Source: Tolypothrix sp. PCC 7910 (GTDB lineage: Bacteria > Cyanobacteriota > Cyanobacteriia > Cyanobacteriales > Nostocaceae). From it: a stretch of 64,000 nt of DNA. The position numbers and the translations under genes were made by a program. The notes below the pieces were generated by a model. It was not told where the DNA came from, searched no databases, and was given only the letters and a program-made list of their open reading frames with translations. The stretch covers positions 6,449,501 to 6,513,500 of the forward strand of contig NZ_CP050440.1 in the NCBI RefSeq assembly GCF_011769525.1. The letters are read 5' to 3'. This document shows, one piece after another, positions 1 to 9,479 of this stretch (the first letter of the stretch is position 1; every line of letters starts with the position of its first letter).

Positions 1-2
1 AC

Positions 3-332
3 ATAGTCAGAGAGCGATCGCAAATTCTCATTTCCTTTGGAGACTGTGCTGTTACAGGCAATGTTACCGCTTTACGCAATCCATTAAGCACTGAATCCGT
101 GCTGCAAAGTTGTTATATAGAAGCCGCCGATCTTCACGGTTCCATACCCAACGCACCAGGAATTGTCCCACCATTATTAGATAGAGTACAGCCAGTACAC
201 ACCCTCGTCCCAGTAGATATTTACTTACCTGGTTGTCCCCCTTCCGCCGATAGAATTCGCGCCGTACTAGAACCTTTATTGAAGGGCGAAAAACCACATT
301 TAGAAGGACGCGACTTATTGAAGTTTGGTTAA
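3..332 (+). CDS. hoxY: Bidirectional [NiFe] hydrogenase small subunit HoxY, 3' end only
   Basis: This is the C-terminal 109 residues of the hydrogenase small subunit; the frame stays open to the left edge, so the start lies outside the window. Two cysteine motifs are visible, GDCAVTGN and LPGCPPSADRIR, which supply ligands of the proximal [4Fe-4S] cluster in this family. HoxY carries electrons between the NiFe site of HoxH and the HoxEFU diaphorase that uses NAD(P)H, in the cytoplasm. The next gene, in the same direction after a 122-nt repeat-filled spacer, is hoxH, the expected partner, which makes the assignment secure. Confidence 0.9.
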   Translation: MVRERSQILISFGDCAVTGNVTALRNPLSTESVLQSCYIEAADLHGSIPNAPGIVPPLLDRVQPVHTLVPVDIYLPGCPPSADRIRAVLEPLLKGEKPHLEGRDLLKFG

Positions 333-339
333 TTTAAAG

Positions 340-445
340 GGCATGGGGCATGGGGCATGGGGCATAGGTTATTTTTCCCTGGCTTCTGCATCTCCCAATC
401 CCCAGTCCCCAATCCCCAATCCCCAATCCCCAGTCCCCACTCCCA
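340..445. repeat. Heptamer tandem repeats between hoxY and hoxH
   Basis: The spacer is almost entirely short tandem repeats: about four GGGGCAT units, then a run of CCCCAAT and CCCCAGT units ending just before the hoxH ATG. Such heptameric STRRs are typical of Nostocales intergenic DNA. They leave no obvious promoter or Shine-Dalgarno of standard form, so hoxY and hoxH are probably co-transcribed through the repeat. Confidence 0.85.
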
Positions 446-454
446 ACAACATTT

Positions 455-1903
455 ATGTCTCAAAAAATCATCATCGATCCAGTCACCCGTATTGAAGGAC
501 ACGCCAAAATATCGATTTATTTGGATGATACGGGACAAGTTAGCGATGCAAGGTTTCATGTAACCGAGTTTCGCGGATTTGAAAAATTTTGTGAAGGTCG
601 TCCTTTCTGGGAAATGCCAGGAATTACGGCGCGCATTTGTGGTATTTGTCCGGTAAGTCACTTATTAGCTTCTGCGAAAGCAGGCGATCGCCTCCTCTCT
701 GTGACAATTCCCAAAACCGCAGAAAAACTGCGTCGCTTAATGAATTTGGGGCAAATTGTCCAATCTCATGCTTTGAGTTTCTTCCACCTCAGCGGCCCGG
801 ATTTACTCTTAGGTATGGATAGCGATCCCCAAAAACGTAACGTCTTTGGTTTGATTGCTGCTGAACCAGAAATTGCCCGTGGCGGTATCCGCTTGCGCCA
901 ATTTGGACAAGAAATTATTGAAATCTTAGGCGGGCGGAAGATTCACCCATCCTGGGCGGTACCTGGTGGTGTGCGCGAACCCTTATCCACAGAAGGACGC
1001 GCCCATATTCAAAGCCGCATTCCCGAAGCGAGAGAAACAGTCATCAATGCATTGGGAATGTTCAAAAAGTTACTTGAACCTTATGAAAAAGAAGCCCAAA
1101 CCTTTGGTAATTTCCCTAGTTTATTTATGGGATTAGTCACACCTGAAGGTTTATGGGAAAATTACGACGGAAATCTGCGGTTTGTAGACAGTGACGGCAA
1201 TATTATTGCCGATAAACTCGATCCTAGCCGCTATTACGAATTTATTGGCGAAATCGTCCAGCCTGATTCTTATTTAAAATCTCCTTACTATCGTCCTTTA
1301 GGTTTTCCTAACGGCAATGGTAATCAGTCCGAAAGTGGTATGTATCGAGTCGGGCCGTTAGCAAGGTTAAATGTTTGTAGCCATATTGGTACGCCTTTAG
1401 CTGATGCAGAATTAAAAGAATTTCGAGATAAAGGTAAAGGCACAGTTACCTCATCATTCTTCTATCATTACGCTCGATTGATTGAAATTTTGGCATCAAT
1501 TGAGTGCATTGAAATTTTACTCGATGACCCAGATATTTTATCAACTCGACTCCGTGCTGATGCCGGAATTAACCAATTAGAAACCGTCGGTGTTAGTGAA
1601 GCACCACGGGGCACATTATTCCACTTTTATCAAATAGATGAAGATGGATTAATTCAAAAAGCTAATCTCATTATTGCCACAGGTCAAAATAATTTAGCAA
1701 TGAATCGCACCGTCGCCCAAATTGCTAAACATTTTATTCATGGCCCAGAAATTCCCGAAGGAATGTTAAACCGTGTGGAAGCAGGTATTCGTGCTTTTGA
1801 CCCTTGTTTAAGCTGTTCAACTCATGCAGTTGGACAAATGCCATTGCATATTGAATTAGTTGGTGTTGATGGTACAGTTGTCAAAGAAGTTTGGCGGGAT
1901 TAA
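455..1903 (+). CDS. hoxH: Bidirectional [NiFe] hydrogenase large (catalytic) subunit HoxH
   Basis: 482 residues, the usual HoxH length. It holds the NiFe(CN)2CO site that makes or splits H2. The four nickel-ligand cysteines are present: [10 protein letters not shown] near the N-terminus (C62, C65) and DPCLSCSTH near the C-terminus (C451, C454, then H457). A 25-residue tail follows H457; in this family it is removed by a dedicated protease after nickel insertion, so this is the unprocessed precursor. The likely protease, hoxW, lies 585 nt downstream. The start is ATG followed by [17 protein letters not shown], matching the conserved DPxTRIEGH motif of large subunits. Cytoplasmic, partner of HoxY. 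Confidence 0.97.
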   Translation: MSQKIIIDPVTRIEGHAKISIYLDDTGQVSDARFHVTEFRGFEKFCEGRPFWEMPGITARICGICPVSHLLASAKAGDRLLSVTIPKTAEKLRRLMNLGQIVQSHALSFFHLSGPDLLLGMDSDPQKRNVFGLIAAEPEIARGGIRLRQFGQEIIEILGGRKIHPSWAVPGGVREPLSTEGRAHIQSRIPEARETVINALGMFKKLLEPYEKEAQTFGNFPSLFMGLVTPEGLWENYDGNLRFVDSDGNIIADKLDPSRYYEFIGEIVQPDSYLKSPYYRPLGFPNGNGNQSESGMYRVGPLARLNVCSHIGTPLADAELKEFRDKGKGTVTSSFFYHYARLIEILASIECIEILLDDPDILSTRLRADAGINQLETVGVSEAPRGTLFHFYQIDEDGLIQKANLIIATGQNNLAMNRTVAQIAKHFIHGPEIPEGMLNRVEAGIRAFDPCLSCSTHAVGQMPLHIELVGVDGTVVKEVWRD

Positions 1904-1906
1904 TCC

Positions 1907-1937
1907 TTTTGTAATTCGTAATTCGTAATTCGTAATT
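1907..1937. repeat. TAATTCG heptamer tandem repeat
   Basis: About four copies of a TAATTCG-type unit directly after the hoxH stop codon. Same STRR class as elsewhere in the window but a different unit. Confidence 0.8.
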
Positions 1938-2067
1938 AATACGAATTGTAGGGTGGGTTGTCGCGCAGCGCACCATTAACGAATACACTCCAGATACCCG
2001 AATTTTTCAAAAAGTCGGGTATCTAAAAGTTTATTTATAAAGTAAAAATAAAATTATTGCACGCGGC

Positions 2068-2130
2068 GGTGCGTTACGGCTAAATTGCATTGTCTCTGTG
2101 TCCTAAATCCTTTCATAGCCGTAACACACC
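2068..2130. repeat. Palindromic repeat with GGTGCGTTACGGCTA arms
   Basis: A 15-nt arm at 2068-2082 (GGTGCGTTACGGCTA) pairs with 2116-2130 (TAGCCGTAACACACC) with one mismatch, around a 33-nt centre. The flanking text (GTAGGGTGGGTTG at about 1950 and CACACCCTAC at the right end) looks like a small dispersed palindromic element. A related fragment (AAGCCGTAACGCAGG) lies at about 23280. Confidence 0.7.
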
Positions 2131-2488
2131 CTACTTAAGATTTACTCAAGATTTACTAATATTTAATCTTCCCAAATCAAGTTATACCTCTTCCCTGCTT
2201 CAGGTAGTAATTTTAGTCATCAACAAAGAATTTATATAAGAATAATTAATGTGATAAAACTCATATATGTAATTTCAGAAAATATAATTGTAGTTACACT
2301 TTTTTGATTTTTTCTTATTCTGAGATTAAGTTTTTCTATAAATATTTCTAAACAGCTTCTCTTCACGCAATTTGCTATTGACAGATAATGTCTGAAGCGA
2401 GTTAACTTTATTTGTACCGACCTACATCCTCACAAGTTCCTCAAGTTTTTTACTTAACTTAACAATAGATGAGGCAGAGCGAAAAACA

Positions 2489-2926
2489 ATGAGTAATGTA
2501 GTAGCAATCGGTTATGGTAATGACTTACGTAGTGATGATGGTATTGGACAACGTGTAGCTCATGCCTTGGATTTTAAAAACGTCAAATCTCTGGCTGTTC
2601 ACCAACTCACTCCAGAACTTGCAGATACTTTAGCAAGTGCTGATTTAGCAATTTTTATTGATGCTTGTGTAGCTTCCGAAAGTACTGAAGTGCAAGTAAA
2701 ACCCCTCTCTCCAGAATTTTCCAACGTCATCGCCGGACATACAGCAGATCCGCGATCGCTTTTAGCATTGACACAAGCACTTTATGGTTATTGTCCCCCA
2801 GCTTGGTGGGTAATCGTTCCCGGAGAAAATTTTGCCATAGGCGATCGCCTTTCAGAATTTGCAGAAACAGGTGTGGCGATCGCTTTAGAAAAAATTACGC
2901 AAATTATTAGTCAAGATTACAGGTAG
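2489..2926 (+). CDS. hoxW: Hydrogenase maturation protease, HoxW type
   Basis: 145 residues, normal for the HycI/HybD/HoxW peptidase family, which cuts the C-terminal tail from the NiFe large subunit once nickel is in place. The N-terminal GYGNDLRSDDGIG motif is clear. The three nickel-sensing ligands of the family fit D16, D58 (in FIDAC) and H84 (in AGHTADP). Because hoxH is the gene directly upstream on the same strand, I infer that HoxH is the substrate, hence hoxW rather than the uptake-hydrogenase protease hupW. It ends 9 nt before the next gene, so the two are probably co-transcribed. Confidence 0.88.
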   Translation: MSNVVAIGYGNDLRSDDGIGQRVAHALDFKNVKSLAVHQLTPELADTLASADLAIFIDACVASESTEVQVKPLSPEFSNVIAGHTADPRSLLALTQALYGYCPPAWWVIVPGENFAIGDRLSEFAETGVAIALEKITQIISQDYR

Positions 2927-2935
2927 TCGCAACTC

Positions 2936-5740
2936 ATGCAAAATACACTAAATTCAATTATCGAACCTGCCTACGATATTCTTCGCACCGAAAAAGCTAA
3001 TCCCCTCGATTTCATCTTTGCACCGCACAATGTAGCTGTCATTGGTGCTACCGAAAAACAAGGTAGTGTGGGACGGACTTTGTTATGGAATTTAATTAGC
3101 AGTCCGTTCGGTGGTACTGTTTTTCCCGTCAATCCTAAACGTAATAGCATCCTGGGAATCAAAGCCTACCCGACAATCTTTGATGTTCCAGAAAAAGTAG
3201 ATTTAGCAGTAATTGCTACGCCAGCAGCCACAGTTCCCGGTATTATTGCTGATTGTGTTAAAGCCGGGGTTAAAAGCGCCATTATCCTCAGCGCAGGTTT
3301 TAAAGAAGCTGGGCCAGAAGGCATCGCCTTAGAACAGCAAATTCTGCAACAAGCCCGTCTTGGTAATATGCGAATCGTTGGCCCCAACTGCTTGGGTGTG
3401 ATGAGTCCCCAATCTGGGCTGAATGCCACATTTGCTAGTGCGATGGCGCGTCCTGGTAACGTCGGCTTTATTAGTCAAAGTGGCGCGCTTTGCACAGCCA
3501 TTCTCGATTGGAGTTTCCGGGAAAATGTTGGTTTTAGTGCCTTCGTTTCCCTTGGTTCCATGCTAGATGTGGGCTGGGGTGATTTAATTTATTATCTGGG
3601 CGACGATCCCCATACAAAAAGTATTGTAATTTACATGGAATCCGTGGGTGATGCCCGGTCATTCCTCTCAGCAGCTAGAGAAGTAGCTTTAACTAAACCA
3701 ATTATTGTAATTAAAGCCGGTCGTACCGAAGCCGCCGCCAAAGCCGCAGCTTCCCACACAGGAGCATTAGCAGGTAGTGATAAAGTTTTAGATGCCGCTT
3801 TCCGTCGTTGTGGAGTGTTGCGCGTCAACAGTATTTCTGACTTGTTCGATATGGCAGAGGTGCTAGCCAAACAACCCCGTCCCAAAGGCCCGCGCCTGAC
3901 AATTCTTACCAACGCTGGCGGCCCTGGTGTCCTGGCTACCGATGCGCTAATTTCATCAGGTGGCGAAGTGGCACCAATTTCCGAACAAACTCGCACCGCC
4001 CTCAACGAATTTTTGCCTACTCATTGGAGTCACGACAACCCTGTTGATATTCTGGGTGATGCCGATCCCCAAAGATATACCAAAGCTTTAGAAATTGCGG
4101 CTCAAGATCCCAATAGTGATGGCTTATTGGTGATTCTCACACCACAATCGATGACAGATCCTACCGCTACAGCCGAACAACTGAAGCACTATGTAGAAAG
4201 TTCACAGCAAAAATCGCAACCAGCTAAACCTATCCTGGCAAGTTGGATGGGCGGCGCAGATGTAGCAGCCGGAGAGATGATTTTAAATCGTCAAAGTATC
4301 CCGACTTACGCTTATCCAGATACGGCGGCGCGTGTATTTAGCTATATGTGGCAGTCTAGCTATAACTTGCGCGGTATCTATGAAACCCCGGTATTACCTA
4401 CTACTGATTCTGGTTCCGGTATCCCCAATCGCCAATATGTGAATAAAATCATCCAAACTGCCAGACTAGCAGGGCGGACGATTCTCACCGAATTTGAATC
4501 GAAGGAAATCTTAGCAGCTTACGGCATTCCTGTAGTTGGTACTTGTATTGCCCGTAATGAAGAACAAGCGGTTGAATGTGCGGAAAAATTGGGGTATCCT
4601 GTCGTGCTCAAGCTGTTTTCCCACATTATTACCCATAAAACCGATGTCGGCGGCGTGCAATTAAATATCACCGATGCAGAATCCGTCAGACGTGCATATC
4701 GCGCCATTGAATCTGCCTTACAAGAGAAGGTACAAACCGATCCGCATTACTCAAAACTCGGCAGCGAAAATCCAGATATCTTCCTGGGTGTTACCGTGCA
4801 GCCAATGGTTAAAACCCACGGTTATGAACTAATTATTGGTAGTAGCCTCGATCCACAATTTGGGCCAGTATTACTATTTGGTACAGGCGGACAACTAGTA
4901 GAAGTTTTCCAAGATAGAGCGATCGCACTTCCACCTCTCAACTCTACCCTAGCGCGGCGGATGATGGAACAAACGCAGATTTACAAAGCGCTAACAGGGG
5001 TTAGAGGGCGTAAGAGTGTAGATATGGAAGCTTTAGAACAATTAATGGTGGCATTTAGCCAATTAGTTGTCGAACAACGCTGGATTAAGGAAATTGATAT
5101 TAACCCCTTACTAGCTTCCGAAGAACAATTAATTGCCTTAGATGGACGGATTATTCTTCATGATGCCGATGTTACAGAAGAGCAACTACCAAAATTAGCG
5201 ATTCGCCCCTATCCTACACAATATATAGGACGATGGACGCTGAAAAATCAAACTCCAGTTACCATCCGTCCTATCCGTCCCGAAGATGAACCGTTAATGG
5301 TGCAATTCCACCACACCCTCTCAGAGGAAAGCGTTTACTTCCGGTATTTCCACCTCATTAAATTAAGTCAACGAGTCGCCCACGATCGCCTCACACGTAT
5401 CTGCTTTATCGACTACGATCGCGAAATTGCCTTAGTCGTAGAATCGCAAAACTCTACCAAAGAAGCCAAAGAAATTTTAGCAGTAGGGCGTTTAAGTAAA
5501 GTACATGGCACCAACACCGCCGAATTTGCCATTGTCGTTAGCGATCGCGTGCAATGTCAAGGTGTAGGTACAGAATTACTCGGACGACTCATCGAAATCG
5601 GGCGAGATGAACAACTCAGTAAAATTACTGCTGATATCTTAGCGGAAAATCATGGAATGCAAAAAGTCTGTGAAAAACTTGGTTTCCGCATTCAACGCAC
5701 CGCAGATCCCACAGTAGTTAAAGCCGAATTTGATTTGTAG
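2936..5740 (+). CDS. NDP-forming acyl-CoA synthetase fused to a GNAT acetyltransferase
   Basis: 934 residues. Order: CoA-binding Rossmann domain (about 25-150, [14 protein letters not shown]), succinyl-CoA-synthetase-like domains (about 150-490), ATP-grasp domain (about 500-725), GNAT domain (about 755-930, with [16 protein letters not shown] acetyl-CoA loop). This is the architecture of the enterobacterial protein acetyltransferase Pat/PatZ. In Pat the synthetase half is thought to be inactive for lack of the phosphohistidine; here the motif [10 protein letters not shown] keeps that histidine (H274), so the synthetase half may still work as an ADP-forming acetyl-CoA synthetase. It follows hoxW by 9 nt, suggesting one transcript and a link between fermentative metabolism and hydrogenase. 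Substrate unproven. Confidence 0.85.
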   Translation: MQNTLNSIIEPAYDILRTEKANPLDFIFAPHNVAVIGATEKQGSVGRTLLWNLISSPFGGTVFPVNPKRNSILGIKAYPTIFDVPEKVDLAVIATPAATVPGIIADCVKAGVKSAIILSAGFKEAGPEGIALEQQILQQARLGNMRIVGPNCLGVMSPQSGLNATFASAMARPGNVGFISQSGALCTAILDWSFRENVGFSAFVSLGSMLDVGWGDLIYYLGDDPHTKSIVIYMESVGDARSFLSAAREVALTKPIIVIKAGRTEAAAKAAASHTGALAGSDKVLDAAFRRCGVLRVNSISDLFDMAEVLAKQPRPKGPRLTILTNAGGPGVLATDALISSGGEVAPISEQTRTALNEFLPTHWSHDNPVDILGDADPQRYTKALEIAAQDPNSDGLLVILTPQSMTDPTATAEQLKHYVESSQQKSQPAKPILASWMGGADVAAGEMILNRQSIPTYAYPDTAARVFSYMWQSSYNLRGIYETPVLPTTDSGSGIPNRQYVNKIIQTARLAGRTILTEFESKEILAAYGIPVVGTCIARNEEQAVECAEKLGYPVVLKLFSHIITHKTDVGGVQLNITDAESVRRAYRAIESALQEKVQTDPHYSKLGSENPDIFLGVTVQPMVKTHGYELIIGSSLDPQFGPVLLFGTGGQLVEVFQDRAIALPPLNSTLARRMMEQTQIYKALTGVRGRKSVDMEALEQLMVAFSQLVVEQRWIKEIDINPLLASEEQLIALDGRIILHDADVTEEQLPKLAIRPYPTQYIGRWTLKNQTPVTIRPIRPEDEPLMVQFHHTLSEESVYFRYFHLIKLSQRVAHDRLTRICFIDYDREIALVVESQNSTKEAKEILAVGRLSKVHGTNTAEFAIVVSDRVQCQGVGTELLGRLIEIGRDEQLSKITADILAENHGMQKVCEKLGFRIQRTADPTVVKAEFDL

Positions 5741-5807
5741 TCCTTTGTCATTCGTCATTTGTCATTTGTAATTAGCCAAATTCCCCCACCAGGTTGAATT
5801 TAATTAT

Positions 5808-5857
5808 AAAAATACCCTTCTCCCTTAATTTCAAAGATAGGGAATAAGGGTATTTTT
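5808..5857. terminator. Bidirectional intrinsic terminator
   Basis: A perfect 12-nt stem, AAAAATACCCTT at 5808-5819 with AAGGGTATTTTT at 5846-5857, lies between two convergent genes and has A and T runs on either side, so it can act on both strands. Confidence 0.8.
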
Positions 5858-5929
5858 ATCTGCATTTATCTACGGTTAATTATCCAATTGTATAATTTCA
5901 CACTTAGTTATAGTGTGACTACTCTAGCA

Positions 5930-5976
5930 ATTACCAATTACCAATTACCAATTACCAATTACCTATTACCTATTAC
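5930..5976. repeat. ATTACCA/ATTACCT heptamer tandem repeat
   Basis: About six to seven units of ATTACCA or ATTACCT, just downstream of the TPR gene's stop codon. A shorter GTCATTT-type run sits at 5746-5770. Confidence 0.8.
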
Positions 5977-5977
5977 C

Positions 5978-7246
5978 TTAATTATTACGATCGCGCTCTA
6001 AATCAGCAATCACCTTTTGCAAATACCACTCTTCTGGCATTTGTGGATAATAATCTTTTTTCTGCTGAATTAAGCGTTGAGCGATTTCCCACTGTCCCCC
6101 AACCATTCGCAACAACCGCTGACGTAGCAAGTTATATTTTTGGTTTTGATTTTCGGGTAGAGACTTTTGAATTTTGTTGAGACTATTTAAAACTTGGTGA
6201 TAATTATCCCAATCTTCTTTTTCTAAAAAAATACTGATAGCTTTTTGATAATCATCCCTAGCTGCTAACATTTCTTCTAATAAAGTATGAGTAATCCCGC
6301 GATTATAGTAAGCTTGGGCATCATCAGGATTAATTGATATCGCTTGGCTATAGTCTTGAATTGCACCCAAATAATTACTCATCGCGCGATAAGCATTACC
6401 CCTAGCTACAAAAACCAAAGCATCCTGGGGTTGAATTTGTAGCGCTTGGTTAAAATCCGCGATCGCACCTTGATAATCAGCCAGTAAATAACGTGCTTTC
6501 CCCCGGTTGCGATAGACAATTGCATCGTGAAAATCTAGCCGCAATGCTTGGTTAAAATCTGCGATCGCTTCTTGATAGTTACCCATTTTGCACCGCACCA
6601 CGCCACGACAGCAGTAAGCCTGTGCATCTTGCGGATCGGCTTGCAACACCCAGTTTAAATCTTCAATGGCTTCGCGGGTGTCGCCTTTTTCTGCCTTATC
6701 TAACAATTGTTTAAAATAATCTTTTTCTGATTTAATGGTAATATTCGGTGCTTTTTGCGATAAAACAGGGGGTTTTTCTGGTGGCTGTAGTTCTTTGATT
6801 CTTTCCAAACACAGACGGCAATTCTCTGTGTCTTTCTGCTCTAGATATAATTCTGCGGCTTTCTTAAAATTAGCGATCGCATCTTGAATATATCCTTGTT
6901 TCCGCCGCACCATCCCCCGCAAGCTATGAGCAGCAGGGTAATTATAATTGAGACGAATGGCAGATTCTACATCTTCTAACGCACCCGGCAAATTTTTCAA
7001 CGCCACTCTAGCCAAGGCGCGAGAATAGTATGCTGCTAAACTTTGGGGATTTTGCTTCAAAGCCTCAGTGTAATCGGAAACGGCTTGCAGAATTACCCCG
7101 GAGTCATAATATGCTAGACCCCTTTGCAAGTAAGCTTCAGGAAAGAAAGGCGTAACTTGCAAAGCACGGTTAAACTCCTCAATGGCTCCAGCGTAATCTT
7201 TTTGTTTAGCTTTTTCCAACCCTCGGTAATAAAATTCGTCACTCAT
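5978..7246 (-). CDS. Tetratricopeptide repeat (TPR) protein
   Basis: 422 residues with no signal peptide or membrane segment, so probably a cytoplasmic scaffold. Two TPR blocks are visible: residues about 1-140 (DYAGAIEEFNRALQVTPFFPEAY and following helices, about four units) and about 175-335 (DTREAIEDLNWVLQADP, NYQEAIADFNQALRL, DYQGAIADFNQALQIQP, NYLGAIQDYSQAISINP), separated by a proline-rich linker. The last 70 residues are outside the repeats. TPRs bind partner proteins; the partner cannot be read from the sequence. It is convergent with the acyl-CoA synthetase gene and has a 1.15-kb non-coding region upstream. Confidence 0.85.
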   Translation of the reverse strand: MSDEFYYRGLEKAKQKDYAGAIEEFNRALQVTPFFPEAYLQRGLAYYDSGVILQAVSDYTEALKQNPQSLAAYYSRALARVALKNLPGALEDVESAIRLNYNYPAAHSLRGMVRRKQGYIQDAIANFKKAAELYLEQKDTENCRLCLERIKELQPPEKPPVLSQKAPNITIKSEKDYFKQLLDKAEKGDTREAIEDLNWVLQADPQDAQAYCCRGVVRCKMGNYQEAIADFNQALRLDFHDAIVYRNRGKARYLLADYQGAIADFNQALQIQPQDALVFVARGNAYRAMSNYLGAIQDYSQAISINPDDAQAYYNRGITHTLLEEMLAARDDYQKAISIFLEKEDWDNYHQVLNSLNKIQKSLPENQNQKYNLLRQRLLRMVGGQWEIAQRLIQQKKDYYPQMPEEWYLQKVIADLERDRNN

Positions 7247-7605
7247 GGCGTTGATGAACTGAACTCAGTTAATTGATGACTACATAAGTATTCACCGTGA
7301 CTCTAACTCATTTCTCACTGCCATTAAGATCTAAACTTAGGCTTAATGCATATAAGCGCGCTTAGCTGCAATATTTTACACTTTGCCATCCGCCTTTAGG
7401 GTGATATTATTCGTACTTAACAATACTTTTTTTAAAAGTACTAAATAATACTTTAAATAATGTCATGCAACTATACGTATAATTGAGTATTATATGTCTC
7501 TAATTATTAGATTTTGCGTACTTTTTTATTTGATGAAGCATAGCAGGATAGTCTGATAGTAAAAATAATGTCATGTTTTCTTGACATTTACTAATAAATA
7601 CATAG

Positions 7606-7648
7606 AAAATCAACCATTGCAAACATAGTGTTTGCAATGGTTGATTTT
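7606..7648. terminator. Perfect 20-nt hairpin, possible terminator of an unannotated RNA
   Basis: AAAATCAACCATTGCAAACA (7606-7625) is exactly complementary to TGTTTGCAATGGTTGATTTT (7629-7648) around a 3-nt loop. It ends in a short T run on the + strand, and its mirror A run makes it usable on both strands. No annotated gene ends nearby: the closest gene starts are about 360 nt to the left and 750 nt to the right. Confidence 0.5.
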
Positions 7649-7910
7649 TAAATCTGAGATTAAGTCACGATTTAGCTGTAATACTGATAGGATATACACT
7701 CTCAGCTATTAATACTAATTGGTTATATAAAAATTAAATGCTTTTGAAGTATATATAGTACGCTGGAATACATCTATTACTTAAGGAAAAATCTATTTAG
7801 TTGTATTTTTTAATACATTGAATCAAAAGTAACTTAATCTTGTATAGTAATTACCGAAAACTACAGTTATCTTTTTCCGTAAAACATTAAAAAATAATAT
7901 ATATAAGTCA

Positions 7911-7949
7911 ATTACGTAAGTAGATTGCGTAAGTAAATTACGTAAGTAG
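7911..7949. repeat. Three copies of a 13-nt tandem repeat
   Basis: ATTACGTAAGTAG, ATTGCGTAAGTAA and ATTACGTAAGTAG follow each other without a gap. Each contains the self-complementary core TTACGTAA or a near match, so the array could hold repeated binding sites for a dimeric regulator. Confidence 0.65.
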
Positions 7950-8256
7950 ATTAATCTTCAGGGTTAACATCTAATCCAGTTAAGTTCAAACTTAACATAT
8001 TGACAAGACACAAAAAAAGCTATTTTTTAGCTTTATTACTATTGTGCAGATATATTGCATATATAGACAGATATTTCTGATCATATCTGGCAACTGCCTC
8101 AATTACTCTAGGATTCAATATCGCTGACTTCTATAAAAGCTACTGTCCATATACCTAAGTTTTCCAACAAGTCAGTCATCTAAATCTAGCTTATTTTCAA
8201 GCTATTTAGGTTTAGCATAGGACTTTTTTACAACTTAAGTATCAGGCTGCAAGCAA

Positions 8257-8288
8257 ATATTAGATACTTGCTAGCAAGTATCTAATAT
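8257..8288. promoter_or_regulatory. Perfect 32-nt palindrome upstream of the terpene synthase
   Basis: ATATTAGATACTTGCT at 8257-8272 is followed at once by its exact reverse complement AGCAAGTATCTAATAT at 8273-8288. There is no loop, so a protein-binding operator is as likely as an RNA hairpin. It lies 112 nt before the terpene synthase ATG. Function is inferred only. Confidence 0.5.
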
Positions 8289-8399
8289 CGATATTCCCTT
8301 GATTTTTTCTAGTCTTGATACATTTAAAAATGACCCTTAGCTAACTTAATTACGAATTTGTAATTAAGACACTCAAATATTTGTGTTCCCGGAGAAATC

Positions 8400-9389
8400 A
8401 TGGAAAAGTTTGTTTTACCAAACTTATACTGCCCATTCCCAACGCGTATAAATCCTCATGTTGAAGTTTTAGCAGACTATTCAATGGAATGGGTATTGCG
8501 CTACAAACTTATGGATAGAGAGTCACTTTATCAAAAGTTTTCTAAAGCGAAATTTTATTTACTAACTGCAGGTGCTTATCCTGATTGTCCACTTGAAGAA
8601 TTAAAGATTGCTAATGACGTAATTAGTTGGTTATTTATTTGGGATGACCAATGTGATGTATCTGATTTAGGCAAAAAACCAGAATTAGTCAAGAGTCTAT
8701 GCAACAGATTTATAGAAATATTAAATGGTGCAGAACTCACTCCTGATGATTTACCTTTAGGATTTGCCTTAAGAAATATCAGACAGCGAATTATTAATCG
8801 AGGTAATATAACATTTTTTCATCATTTCATTCACAACTTTGAAGATTATTTCCACGGGTGTATTGAAGAGTCAAATAATCGTACAAAACTCATAGTACCA
8901 GATTTACAAAAATATATTGAAATCCGTAGTTTCAATGCTGCTGCTGCTCTTTGTCTTAACTTAATTGAATTTTGTAACCGAGTAAATATTCCTTATTATT
9001 TAAGAAAACATGAGATATTTAAGAGCTTATCTCAAATAACTATTAAGATTCTTGGTTGGTCAAATGATATCTTTTCTGTTCAGAGAGAAATGGCTAATGG
9101 TGAGGTACATAATCTAGTTATAGTACTATGCTATCAACAGCAAAAAAGTATAGCTCAATCAATAAAAACGGCTGCTAAAATGCATGATTTAGAGGTTAAT
9201 AAACTTATAGAATTAGAAAATAGTATGCCATTTTTAGGTGAAGAAGTACATACTATAATCACAAAATATATTTCAGGATTACACTCTTGGATACGCGGAA
9301 ATCTCGATTGGTATACTCATACTGGACGCTATGAAATTTTTGAAAAAATTGAAACAAACAGTAAAACTTTTGAAATACTTAGTAGTTGA
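8400..9389 (+). CDS. Class I terpene synthase (sesquiterpene cyclase type)
   Basis: 329 residues, a single alpha-domain enzyme that ionises a prenyl diphosphate and cyclises it. All class I marks are present: aspartate-rich motif DDQCD (D82, D83, D86), diphosphate-sensor R176 exactly 46 residues before the NSE triad, NSE triad NDIFSVQRE (N222, S226, E230), and the C-terminal RY pair (R310, Y311). It is too short for the two-domain geosmin synthase. Known Nostoc enzymes in the same setting make germacrene A or 8a-epi-alpha-selinene, so farnesyl diphosphate is the likely substrate, but the product cannot be read from the sequence. The ATG follows a GGAG Shine-Dalgarno. The P450 gene follows after 90 nt. 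Confidence 0.88.
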   Translation: MEKFVLPNLYCPFPTRINPHVEVLADYSMEWVLRYKLMDRESLYQKFSKAKFYLLTAGAYPDCPLEELKIANDVISWLFIWDDQCDVSDLGKKPELVKSLCNRFIEILNGAELTPDDLPLGFALRNIRQRIINRGNITFFHHFIHNFEDYFHGCIEESNNRTKLIVPDLQKYIEIRSFNAAAALCLNLIEFCNRVNIPYYLRKHEIFKSLSQITIKILGWSNDIFSVQREMANGEVHNLVIVLCYQQQKSIAQSIKTAAKMHDLEVNKLIELENSMPFLGEEVHTIITKYISGLHSWIRGNLDWYTHTGRYEIFEKIETNSKTFEILSS

Positions 9390-9479
9390 ATACAAAGCAA
9401 ATTAACATTTTGCGTTTCTACTGCTTATCACAAAATTTAAGCATATTAAGAATCGATAATTTAGCGAGTAAATAATTAT

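Larger units (their letters stand above)
1904..2488. other. 585-nt spacer between hoxH and hoxW
   Basis: Besides the heptamer run and the palindromic element, the rest (about 2140-2488) is AT-rich with no ORF I can support. Its length suggests that hoxW has its own promoter, but I cannot point to convincing -35/-10 boxes. Confidence 0.5.
7247..8399. other. 1.15-kb non-coding region with structured repeats
   Basis: AT-rich with no convincing ORF. It holds a perfect 20-nt hairpin (7606-7648), a 13-nt tandem repeat (7911-7949) and a perfect 32-nt palindrome (8257-8288), each listed separately. It carries the promoters of the TPR gene and of the terpene synthase, and could encode a small RNA ending at the first hairpin. 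Confidence 0.5.

Noticed and set aside
340-450. Possible CRISPR array in the heptamer runs
   Set aside because: Units are 7 nt with no spacers; these are STRRs of the Nostocales type.
2936-5740. Simple naming of the fusion as protein acetyltransferase Pat
   Set aside because: The synthetase half retains the histidine that Pat is thought to have lost, so the name would overstate what is known.
8400-9389. Geosmin or 2-methylisoborneol synthase
   Set aside because: Too short for the two-domain geosmin synthase, and no adjacent GPP methyltransferase or cyclic-nucleotide-binding gene for 2-MIB.
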